From DTU024 sp964518875 (lineage in GTDB: Bacteria; Bacillota; Clostridia; Christensenellales; Aristaeellaceae): 8,326 nt of DNA. The notes beneath the pieces were generated by a model. That model was not told the DNA's origin. It ran no database searches and saw only the letters and a list, made by a program, of their open reading frames with translations. The stretch spans positions 1 through 8,326 of the forward strand of contig CAZFHI010000033.1 in assembly GCA_964518875.1 (NCBI GenBank). The letters run 5' to 3'. Below are positions 1 to 6,683 of the stretch, piece by piece (within the stretch, counting starts at the first letter, position 1; each line of letters opens with the position of its first letter). Made by a program: the position numbers and the translations under genes.

Positions 1-82
1 ACTCGATCGCTTTTTTCTCAGCTTTCAGTCTCACATCTATTGTAAAGCTACAAAATCTCCGGAAATGGTAATTAAAACTTTA

Positions 83-111
83 TTGACAATAATTTATGAA
101 TAGTATAAAAT
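83..111 (+). promoter_or_regulatory. Sigma-70/sigma-A type promoter of the opp operon
   Basis: A perfect -35 hexamer TTGACA (83-88) is followed by a 17-bp spacer and a -10 hexamer TAAAAT (106-111), one mismatch from consensus. Transcription would start near 118, giving a leader of about 40 nt before oppA. An alternative -10, TATAAA (104-109), would leave a 15-bp spacer and is less likely. The leader contains only a tiny 4-bp hairpin (AGGT 119-122 with ACCT 128-131). No other comparably good promoter is seen upstream of the later genes, so this probably drives the whole operon. Confidence 0.8.
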
Positions 112-143
112 GCATCCAAGGTAGATAACCTGTAAATATTTTT

Positions 144-152
144 AAAAGGAGG
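144..152 (+). promoter_or_regulatory. Ribosome binding site of oppA
   Basis: AAAAGGAGG lies 6 nt before the ATG at 159. It is a near-perfect anti-16S complement, the strongest in the window. This fits the high copy number usually needed for a substrate-binding protein. Confidence 0.9.
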
Positions 153-158
153 ATTATA

Positions 159-2630
159 ATGAAACTCAGAAAAACATTTTTGGCTCTTTTGCTTGCAGCG
201 TCCATGTTGCTGGGTCTTGTACCCGCGTTCGCTTCAGGCGATGCGTCGGAAATACCGTTGGTAGTAGCATATTCACCGTTTAGCGAGAAATTTTCTCCTT
301 TCTTTGCTGATACCGACTACGACAGAGACGTTGCCAACATGACTCAGGCCAATATGATGACCACTGATCGCATGGGCGGCATTATTTACAATGCAATTGA
401 GGGCGAAACAGTAAGCTATAACGGCACGGACTATACCTATACGGGTCCTGCAGATCTTAAGGTTGAGTATGATAAGGAAGCGAATGTAACCACATACACC
501 GCCAAGCTCCGTGACGATATAACGTTTTCAGACGGCGAGCCTATGACCGCAGACGACTTAATATTTTCATATTATGTATTTTTAGACCCTGCATATGTAG
601 GCTCAACTACGCTTAATTCATACAAAATCATCGGTCTTAACGAATATCAGACACAGACTTCTACAGCAGTTTACGACAAATACATGAAATTGGTGGAAGA
701 TATCTATGCTGCAGGAAGAGACCATGAATGGTCTGACAAAGATGAATGGACCAAAGAACTGCAGGACGCTTTCTGGGCAGGCGTTGACGCATCCTGGAAG
801 AGCGACGTGCAGGATATCGTAAGCTATGTTTACAATAACTACATTTCTTACGCGGAAAGCTCACTTGGTTTTACACCGGACGAAATTAAAGACAACGAAG
901 GCTTAAAGGTAGCGCTCGGCATGGCCCTTTGGGGATTTGGCGAAGTGGCGCCTAAAGACGCTCCTGAAAGCGAAGATGCAAAGCTTATTGACGCTCCTGA
1001 AAAAATACTTACAGGCGGGGCGACAGGGAAAACCTGGAACCTTACAGCTGGCGAGTATCCTACCGTGGACGATTATTTTGCTGAAGTAACGACACAGTAT
1101 GAAAACAGCCCCGAAGCGTACACTGAGGCGGGAGAATCACCTGATGAAAGCGATATAGTAGAGGACGCAAAGGCCAAGTTCATAAGCGAATGGGGCCCGA
1201 AAGATGAAGCTATGGGCGGCGAAGGAGTTCCGAACATCAAGGGCATAAAGAAGCTTGACGACTATACAGTAGAAGTTAAGACAGAAGGCTATGAAGCTCC
1301 CGCTGTTTACAGCATACTCGGCATAGATATTTCTCCTATGCACTATTACGGCGATCCAGCGATGTACAACTATGAAGAAAACCAATTCGGCCATCCCTTT
1401 GGCGATCTGTCTGTAATAGGCGGTAAAAAGAACTCAACTCCTCTCGGCGCAGGCCCGTACAAATTTATAAAATACGAAAACCGCGTAGTTTACTTTGAAG
1501 CAAATGAAAACTACTACAAGGGCGCGCCTAAGACGAAATATGTACAGTTTAAGGAAACCGCTGCAAACGAAGTTGCAACAGCTCTGCAGAGCGGAGCGGC
1601 TGACGCTGGTGAAATGACCGGCAGCAAGGACAACTTTGAAACCGTGCAGGGCTTCAACTCGAACGGCGAAATTACAGGCGACGTTATAACTACTTCAAAG
1701 GTTGATAACTTGGGCTACGGCTATATCGGCATTAACGCTGAAACCGTAAACGTGGGCGGCAAGGAGAATTCCGGCAGCGAAGAATCCAAGAACCTGCGCA
1801 AGGCCTTGGCAACAGTGCTTGCTGTTTACCGCGAAGTTGCATTCGACAGTTATTATGGCGAAGCCGCATCCGTTATAAACTACCCGATTTCCAACACTTC
1901 CTGGGCGGCTCCACAGCCTACAGATCCGGACTACAAAGTAGCTTTCTCAGTAGATGTGGATGGCAACGATATTTACACGTCAGACATGACGCCTGATGAA
2001 AAATATGCAGCGGCTCAGAAAGCTGCAATAGGTTTCCTTAAAGCTGCAGGATACACGTTTGATGAAGAGAGCGGCAAATTTACCGCGGCTCCTGAAGGCG
2101 CAAAACTTTCTTACGAAATCATCATACCCGGCGACGGCAAGGGCGATCACCCGAACTTCGCAGTTCTCACGAACGCCAAAGCGAGCCTTGAAAAAATAGG
2201 CATCGAACTTAAGATAAACGACCCGGCAAACGCAAACGAGCTTTGGAACGCGCTTGATTCCGGCAAACAGGAACTTTGGACCGCTGCGTGGGCGGCGACT
2301 ATTGATCCTGACATGTACCAGGTATATCATTCAAGCAACATAGTTGGCCTTGGCGGATCCGACAGCAACCACTATCATCTTACGGATAAAACACTTGATG
2401 ACGTTATAATAGAGGCGCGTCAGAGCGACGACCAGGCGTACCGCAAGTCAGTTTACAAAAAGGCTCTTGACATAATAATAGACTGGGCAGTAGAGGTGCC
2501 TGCATATCAGCGCCAGAACTGCATCATATTCAGCACAGAGCGCATTAAAATAGATACGATTACGCCTGACATCACAACATTCTACAGATGGACGTCAGAA
2601 ATAGAGAATCTCGAGATGAATGCGGAATAA
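159..2630 (+). CDS. oppA: Oligopeptide ABC transporter substrate-binding protein (SBP family 5)
   Basis: Extracytoplasmic peptide receptor that hands ligand to the OppBC channel. Residues 1-25 form a signal peptide: a KLRK basic start, a hydrophobic core, and AFA at 23-25 before SGD. There is no lipobox cysteine; the only cysteine is C788. Family 5 landmarks are LRDDITFSDGEPMTADD (117-133), the KGIKKLDDYTVEVK stretch (361-374), LGAGPYKF (429-436), and a C-terminal block from VPAYQRQNCIIF (780-791) through ITTFYRW (805-811) to the acidic end. At 823 residues it is much longer than classical OppA (about 540). Much of the excess is residues 170-355, an acidic, Trp/Tyr-containing, probably helical insertion between conserved blocks. 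Start chosen by the strong ribosome binding site and signal peptide. First gene of the operon, with the only clear promoter upstream. Family assignment is secure; ligand unknown. Confidence 0.93.
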   Translation: MKLRKTFLALLLAASMLLGLVPAFASGDASEIPLVVAYSPFSEKFSPFFADTDYDRDVANMTQANMMTTDRMGGIIYNAIEGETVSYNGTDYTYTGPADLKVEYDKEANVTTYTAKLRDDITFSDGEPMTADDLIFSYYVFLDPAYVGSTTLNSYKIIGLNEYQTQTSTAVYDKYMKLVEDIYAAGRDHEWSDKDEWTKELQDAFWAGVDASWKSDVQDIVSYVYNNYISYAESSLGFTPDEIKDNEGLKVALGMALWGFGEVAPKDAPESEDAKLIDAPEKILTGGATGKTWNLTAGEYPTVDDYFAEVTTQYENSPEAYTEAGESPDESDIVEDAKAKFISEWGPKDEAMGGEGVPNIKGIKKLDDYTVEVKTEGYEAPAVYSILGIDISPMHYYGDPAMYNYEENQFGHPFGDLSVIGGKKNSTPLGAGPYKFIKYENRVVYFEANENYYKGAPKTKYVQFKETAANEVATALQSGAADAGEMTGSKDNFETVQGFNSNGEITGDVITTSKVDNLGYGYIGINAETVNVGGKENSGSEESKNLRKALATVLAVYREVAFDSYYGEAASVINYPISNTSWAAPQPTDPDYKVAFSVDVDGNDIYTSDMTPDEKYAAAQKAAIGFLKAAGYTFDEESGKFTAAPEGAKLSYEIIIPGDGKGDHPNFAVLTNAKASLEKIGIELKINDPANANELWNALDSGKQELWTAAWAATIDPDMYQVYHSSNIVGLGGSDSNHYHLTDKTLDDVIIEARQSDDQAYRKSVYKKALDIIIDWAVEVPAYQRQNCIIFSTERIKIDTITPDITTFYRWTSEIENLEMNAE

Positions 2631-2645
2631 CAGCCTATAACATTT

Positions 2646-2682
2646 AACCGGGAAAAGTCCCTTAAGGGACTTTTCCTCGGTT
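2646..2682 (+). terminator. Intercistronic stem-loop: leaky terminator or mRNA stabiliser
   Basis: AACCG plus GGAAAAGTCCC (2646-2661) pairs with GGGACTTTTCC, a bulged T, and CGGTT (2666-2682) around a TTAA loop. This gives about 16 base pairs. The following sequence, TATATGTCC after the final stem T, is only moderately U-rich, so full termination is doubtful. A stable hairpin between a binding-protein gene and its permease genes is a common way to reduce downstream transcript or to protect the upstream message from 3' exonucleases. No new promoter is visible between it and oppB, so some read-through must occur. Confidence 0.75.
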
Positions 2683-2694
2683 TATATGTCCTAA

Positions 2695-2699
2695 GGGAG
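2695..2699 (+). promoter_or_regulatory. Ribosome binding site deciding the GTG start of oppB
   Basis: GGGAG sits 7 nt before the GTG at 2707 and supports that non-ATG start. The surrounding TAAGGGA (2692-2698) is complementary to TCCCTTA (2658-2664) in the upstream arm and loop of the preceding hairpin, so an alternative fold could mask it. Confidence 0.75.
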
Positions 2700-2706
2700 A
2701 ATTAAA

Positions 2707-3693
2707 GTGTCAAAATTTATTGTTAGAAGAGTCTTTTTGGCAATATTGATAATATTGTTCGGCTCTTTTGTAGTGTATGCTGTAATACGCGCGCTGCCTT
2801 CATCATATGTAGAAACCATTGCGCGCCAGAGAGCGCAGCTGCCTGGAAGTAAAAGTTATACGGAATGGCTTGCACAGTTGAATTCGTTGTTCCGTTTGGA
2901 TACTGATGTTTTTACAGGCTACGCCGGTTGGCTTTCAGACGCCGTACAAGGCAATTTTGGTGATTCCTGGGTATACAATACGCCCGTTACGGAAAAATTT
3001 AAAAGCGTAATCTGGTATTCATTTGCGCTGAATCTTATTACCTTTGTTTTACAAACGATTATTGCCATACCGCTTGGCATTACAGCTGCAAGAAAACAGT
3101 ACAGCAAAGCAGATTATGCGATTACATTTTTTGCTCTTCTCGGCATTTCACTGCCGTCTTTCTTTCTGTCTACAATTCTTAAATATATCTTCAGCATAAA
3201 GCTTGGCTGGGTTGACTTATACGGTATAGTCGGCAGGTACCATGAGCAGCTTGGAAGCTTTGGCAAAATACTCGATATGGCGCATCATTTAATAATGCCA
3301 GTAATTGTGCTTACTATGCTTAATATAGGCGGTCTTATGCGTTTTACACGCACCAATATGCTGGAAGTTTTGAACTCAGATTACATAAGAACCGCGCGCG
3401 CAAAAGGCTTACCGGAAAAAAAGGTTATAAACAAGCATGCTTTCCGCAACACGCTTATACCTTTGATTTCTTATATGAGCTACCTGATTCCTAACATGTT
3501 CTCAGGCTCTATGATTACGGAAACTCTGTGGCAGATACCTGGCATAGGATATATCTCCTTCGACGCCATGAGTCAGGGCGATATACCTTTTACCATGTTT
3601 TATAATGTATTTATAATTATATTAACGCAGGTATCCTTGCTACTTGCAGATATTATGTACGCAGCTGTTGACCCGCGCGTACGCGTGAATTAG
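2707..3693 (+). CDS. oppB: Oligopeptide ABC transporter permease OppB
   Basis: Integral membrane subunit forming half of the peptide channel. The 328-residue length is normal for the family. The N-terminus has the usual short basic start followed by TM1 (about 5-27). An extracytoplasmic segment (about 30-98) includes the conserved GNFGDSW (82-88) before TM2 (about 101-123). Further hydrophobic segments lie at about 135-160, 190-210, 250-272 and 298-320, giving six. The EAA loop that docks on the ATPase is DYIRTARAKGL (225-235) followed by NTLIPLI. The protein ends in DPRVRVN, the family's usual DPR tail. It starts at GTG with a ribosome binding site 7 nt upstream. It follows the intercistronic hairpin after oppA and its stop overlaps the oppC ribosome binding site. 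DppB-like or AppB-like specificity cannot be excluded. Confidence 0.93.
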   Translation: MSKFIVRRVFLAILIILFGSFVVYAVIRALPSSYVETIARQRAQLPGSKSYTEWLAQLNSLFRLDTDVFTGYAGWLSDAVQGNFGDSWVYNTPVTEKFKSVIWYSFALNLITFVLQTIIAIPLGITAARKQYSKADYAITFFALLGISLPSFFLSTILKYIFSIKLGWVDLYGIVGRYHEQLGSFGKILDMAHHLIMPVIVLTMLNIGGLMRFTRTNMLEVLNSDYIRTARAKGLPEKKVINKHAFRNTLIPLISYMSYLIPNMFSGSMITETLWQIPGIGYISFDAMSQGDIPFTMFYNVFIIILTQVSLLLADIMYAAVDPRVRVN

Positions 3694-3697
3694 GAGG
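3692..3697 (+). promoter_or_regulatory. Ribosome binding site of oppC overlapping the oppB stop
   Basis: AGGAGG begins inside the oppB TAG stop (3691-3693) and lies 5 nt before the ATG at 3703. This layout suggests translational coupling and equal production of the two permease halves. Confidence 0.88.
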
Positions 3698-3702
3698 CAG
3701 TA

Positions 3703-5526
3703 ATGGGTAAAAGCAAAAAATCTGCTCCGTTCGACGCGGCGCAGCAGAACGAAACAAAAAGCGTAATTAAAGCGATGCTGGAAGGCAAAAACGTTACAAG
3801 AGAACCGGACAGGACGGGCACTTTGGACGATGAATCCCGCGTAAAGGTGCTTTCTCCCGGCATGATGGTCTTTAAGCGCTTTGTGCGCAACAGGCTAGCC
3901 ATTACAGGTTTTATTATTCTTGTTTTTATGTTTTTGTTTTCTTTTTTAGGCGGTGTTTTAAGCCCGTACAGCCAGGACAAGGTTTTTTACCGCAATGAGT
4001 ATACGCTGAAGGACTTTGCCGGCGCGACGTTTAATAAGGAAAATCGTACTACTGTAAAAGACGGCTTCAGCTTTTCAAACACTGGCTACGGCAAAATGAT
4101 ACTCGCGCACAATAACGGAGAGAATATGTTTTCATCTGACGGTATAAACTATTCCTTTACCGTTACTGACGACAATTTTTTTCGTATAACAGAATATGAA
4201 CCATTATCAAACGTTATTTCAAGAAAGAAGCTGTATAACTACAAGCATGTCGGCAATTTTACCATGTCTGACGATATGCGGAAAGCTTTTGAAAAAGCCC
4301 ATCAGGCGGGCGACGATACGTTTGAATTTGATGGAAACGTTTATTTTATTATAAGAAATAAATCAAACGCAACTATAGCTTTGAAAGAAGAAATTGCTCT
4401 TGCTTCTCCAAGAATATACGACGCTTATAAGCAGGAAGAAGAAAGCGTGGTCTCAAGCTACGGCTTCAAGTTTGCCTTTGAAACGGCGTATGCGAACGGC
4501 GATGAGGGTTTTGAATACGACGGCGCTAAATATATTTTGGAAAAAGATGAAAACTTAATTACGGTGTATGCGCAAAGAGGCGCGGAAAAAGAGCCTTTTG
4601 CAAGCGTTTCAACAATGATAGTAAACGCTATTTCTCCGGATGTTTTCCTTCCCGTCGGTTTTAAAAACGTAATAATGGAAACAGTGCTTAACAAAGAAGA
4701 CGCCTTTACTTATGCTATGCCGGGCGAAGAGGAATTAGAATATAAAATTGAGCTTGTGCATGAAACGTATAACATAAAGCGTCAGACTGAAACGCATCTT
4801 ATAGATATGTATCATGCGCCTGACAGCGAGCATTGGCTTGGCACGGACATGAACGGTATGGACGTTTTGACAAGGCTTATGTTCGGCGGCAGAATTTCGC
4901 TTCTGGTAGGCTTTGTGGTCGTGTTTATAGAAATGTTTATAGGCGTTGCGATAGGCGGCATATCCGGCTACTTTGGCGGATGGACGGATACTATACTGAT
5001 GCGCTTTATAGACCTGTTTAACTCAATCCCTTATTGGCCGATTATGATAATATTAGGTTCTGTAATGGATACTATGGAAATTGACCCTTACACGCGTGTA
5101 TTTTTACTTATGATTGTAATGGGTCTTATGGGCTGGACAGGCATAGCGCGTGTTGTCCGCGGACAGATACTGGCTCTTCGCGAACAGGATTTTATGGTCG
5201 CGGCAGAAGCTTCAGGCTTAAGCGTACGCCGCAGGATAACCAAGCACTTGATTCCAAACGTAATGCCTCTGCTTATAGTGCAGGGTACGATGTCTTTGGG
5301 CGGAATAATACTTACGGAAGCGACCCTGTCGTTCTTAGGCCTAGGCGTAAAGTTCCCTATTGCTTCATGGGGAAGCATTATAAACGCCGCAAGTCAGCCG
5401 TATATTGTTAACAACTACTGGTTTATCTGGATACCAGCCGGCATTTTGATATTGCTCACCGTTCTTGGGTTTAACTTTGTCGGCGATGGTCTTAGGGATG
5501 CGTACGACCCGAAGATGAAGAGGTAA
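3703..5526 (+). CDS. oppC: Oligopeptide ABC transporter permease OppC with large extracytoplasmic insertion
   Basis: Second channel subunit. A cytoplasmic N-terminal tail (1-62) precedes TM1 (about 66-88). The family signature HWLGTDMNGMDVLTR appears only at 377-391, whereas in typical OppC (about 300 residues) it follows TM1 closely. Residues about 95-370 are therefore an insertion between TM1 and TM2, on the outer face by family topology. The insertion contains three tandem copies of a module of about 64 residues. TM2 to TM6 lie near 397-424, 437-455, 464-485, 516-545 and 571-595. The EAA loop is DFMVAAEASGLS (496-507), with TLSFLGLG (541-548) and the usual DGLRDAYDPK end. The usual GRD of the signature reads GMD here. 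ATG chosen by an AGGAGG 5 nt upstream. Its stop lies 2 nt before oppD. Permease assignment is secure; the insertion's role is unknown. Confidence 0.93.
   Translation: MGKSKKSAPFDAAQQNETKSVIKAMLEGKNVTREPDRTGTLDDESRVKVLSPGMMVFKRFVRNRLAITGFIILVFMFLFSFLGGVLSPYSQDKVFYRNEYTLKDFAGATFNKENRTTVKDGFSFSNTGYGKMILAHNNGENMFSSDGINYSFTVTDDNFFRITEYEPLSNVISRKKLYNYKHVGNFTMSDDMRKAFEKAHQAGDDTFEFDGNVYFIIRNKSNATIALKEEIALASPRIYDAYKQEEESVVSSYGFKFAFETAYANGDEGFEYDGAKYILEKDENLITVYAQRGAEKEPFASVSTMIVNAISPDVFLPVGFKNVIMETVLNKEDAFTYAMPGEEELEYKIELVHETYNIKRQTETHLIDMYHAPDSEHWLGTDMNGMDVLTRLMFGGRISLLVGFVVVFIEMFIGVAIGGISGYFGGWTDTILMRFIDLFNSIPYWPIMIILGSVMDTMEIDPYTRVFLLMIVMGLMGWTGIARVVRGQILALREQDFMVAAEASGLSVRRRITKHLIPNVMPLLIVQGTMSLGGIILTEATLSFLGLGVKFPIASWGSIINAASQPYIVNNYWFIWIPAGILILLTVLGFNFVGDGLRDAYDPKMKR
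4015..4587 (+). repeat. Three tandem ~64-residue protein repeats within oppC
   Basis: In OppC numbering the units are roughly 105-168, 169-232 and 233-295. Aligned cores are AHNNGENMFSSDGINY (135-150), AHQAGDDTFEFDGNVY (199-214) and AYANGDEGFEYDGAKY (262-277). The shared Ala, Gly, Phe, Asp-Gly and Tyr positions recur at exact spacings of 64 and then 63 residues. Copies 2 and 3 are closest, also sharing AFE before the core. Each unit looks like a short helix followed by a Gly-Asp turn and a beta hairpin. Boundaries are approximate; the periodicity is read directly from the translation. Confidence 0.8.
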
Positions 5527-5528
5527 TT

Positions 5529-6683
5529 ATGTCAAACACTACAAAGCAAAAAGATAAAAACTATATTTCGGCTAAGGAATCCCGCAGGATAACTCGTGAA
5601 AACAGGCGTATTACAGCTGAGTTTGAAAAAAAGCGCAATAGAAAGAATGTGCCGATAGAAGAATATGCAACGAAAATGCGCGATGAAAATAATGTTGTGG
5701 AGTTTGACGACCTGCATACTTATTTCTTCACCGATATTGGTACTGTAAAAGCCGTTGACGGCGTTACGTTTAATGTGCCAAGGGGCAAGACAGTCGGAGT
5801 TGTCGGCGAATCAGGGTGCGGCAAATCCGTAACGAGTTTATCCTTAATGCAGCTGGTGCAGGCTCCCGTAGGGCAGATAGTATCTGGTGAAATAAGGCTT
5901 AACCTTGGCGAAAGAGCGATAGACATAGCCAAAACCCCTCGTGAAGCTATGGGCAAGATACGCGGAAACGAGGTTTCCATGATATTCCAGGAACCTATGA
6001 CAAGCCTTAACCCTGTTTTCCGTGTGGGAGCGCAGATAGACGAAGTAATAGGGCTGCATAACCGCCATATGAGCAAGGAAGACATAAAAAAGCGCTCGGT
6101 AGAAATGATAGGACTTGTGGGCATAGCGAACCCTGAAGGCGTGTATAATATGTACCCGCATGAGCTGTCGGGCGGTATGCGCCAGCGCATAATGATAGCC
6201 ATGGCTCTTTCGTGCAACCCAAGGCTTATAATAGCGGATGAACCTACGACCGCTTTGGACGTTACCATACAAGCGCAGATACTGGACCTGTTAAGGCGCC
6301 TTAAGGATAAGATAAATTCAAGCATAATGCTTATTACTCACGATCTTGGCGTTATAGCTGAGATGGCAGATTTTGTTGTAGTTATGTATGCCGGAAAAAT
6401 AGTGGAAAAAGGTACGGCGCAAGAAGTTTTCCTTGACCCTAAGCACCCATATACGATAGGCCTTATGGAATCAAAACCCGTTGTAAACAAAAACGTGGAA
6501 CGCCTTTACAGTATTCCAGGCGCTGTTCCAAACCCTATAAATATGCCTAACTACTGCTATTTCAGAGACAGATGCGAAAAACGCTTCGGCAAATGCGACG
6601 GCAAATATCCGCCGGAAATACAGCTTAGCGAAACGCATTTTGTATCATGCTATCAGTATATGGAGGGCAAAAATGCAGAATAA
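5529..6683 (+). CDS. oppD: Oligopeptide ABC transporter ATP-binding protein OppD
   Basis: Cytoplasmic ATPase subunit energising peptide import with OppF. Walker A is GESGCGKS (93-100), the Q-loop FQEPMTSLNP (153-162), the ABC signature LSGGMRQR (213-220), Walker B LIIADEP (233-239) and the H-loop histidine H271. The C-terminal oligopeptide-transporter domain (from about 300) has cysteines C343, C349, C356 and C374, the CX5CX6CX17C pattern linked to a 4Fe-4S cluster in DppD-type ATPases. The typical protein begins near residue 56 (VVEFDDLHTYF). The first 55 residues are an extra, Lys/Arg-rich, probably helical extension. The 5529 ATG is preferred over the internal ATG at 5676 because it follows the oppC stop by 2 nt with a modest AGAGG (5519-5523), while 5676 lacks a ribosome binding site. 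It overlaps oppF by 11 nt. Confidence 0.93.
   Translation: MSNTTKQKDKNYISAKESRRITRENRRITAEFEKKRNRKNVPIEEYATKMRDENNVVEFDDLHTYFFTDIGTVKAVDGVTFNVPRGKTVGVVGESGCGKSVTSLSLMQLVQAPVGQIVSGEIRLNLGERAIDIAKTPREAMGKIRGNEVSMIFQEPMTSLNPVFRVGAQIDEVIGLHNRHMSKEDIKKRSVEMIGLVGIANPEGVYNMYPHELSGGMRQRIMIAMALSCNPRLIIADEPTTALDVTIQAQILDLLRRLKDKINSSIMLITHDLGVIAEMADFVVVMYAGKIVEKGTAQEVFLDPKHPYTIGLMESKPVVNKNVERLYSIPGAVPNPINMPNYCYFRDRCEKRFGKCDGKYPPEIQLSETHFVSCYQYMEGKNAE
6662..6667 (+). promoter_or_regulatory. Ribosome binding site deciding the oppF start
   Basis: GGAGGG lies 5 nt before the ATG at 6673, inside the end of oppD. It fixes the start there; a possible TTG 33 nt earlier has no such site and would add eleven residues unlike the family. 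Confidence 0.85.

Noticed and set aside
1..20. CGATCGC followed by six T at the left edge, resembling the end of a terminator
   Set aside because: Any stem would lie mostly outside the window, so it cannot be evaluated; a 6-bp palindrome alone cannot form a hairpin.
51..70. Possible CodY-like operator near the oppA promoter
   Set aside because: The stretch around TCTCCGGAAAT matches the CodY consensus at fewer than half of its positions.
1137..1394. Minus-strand open frame inside oppA
   Set aside because: It is a shadow of a clearly coding region, with no ribosome binding site and an implausible Tyr/Phe/Cys/Ile-rich translation.
2608..2617. ATCTCGAGAT palindrome near the oppA stop
   Set aside because: Self-complementary with no loop and within coding sequence; it cannot fold into a useful hairpin and is likely incidental.
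4833..5021. 62-codon + strand frame inside oppC
   Set aside because: It overlaps the OppC signature and TM2 in another frame, has no start signal, and gives an Arg/Tyr-rich peptide typical of out-of-frame reading.
5676..5678. Internal ATG as the true oppD start
   Set aside because: It would give a family-typical length but has no ribosome binding site, whereas 5529 follows the oppC stop by 2 nt with a modest AGAGG.
5720..6325. 201-codon open frame on the minus strand inside oppD
   Set aside because: It lies fully antisense to the Walker and signature motifs of oppD and has no ribosome binding site or recognisable domain. The frame is open because of oppD codon composition.
6640..6672. Earlier TTG start for oppF
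   Set aside because: The ATG at 6673 has a GGAGGG site 5 nt upstream and gives a family-like N-terminus. The TTG would add eleven unrelated residues overlapping oppD.
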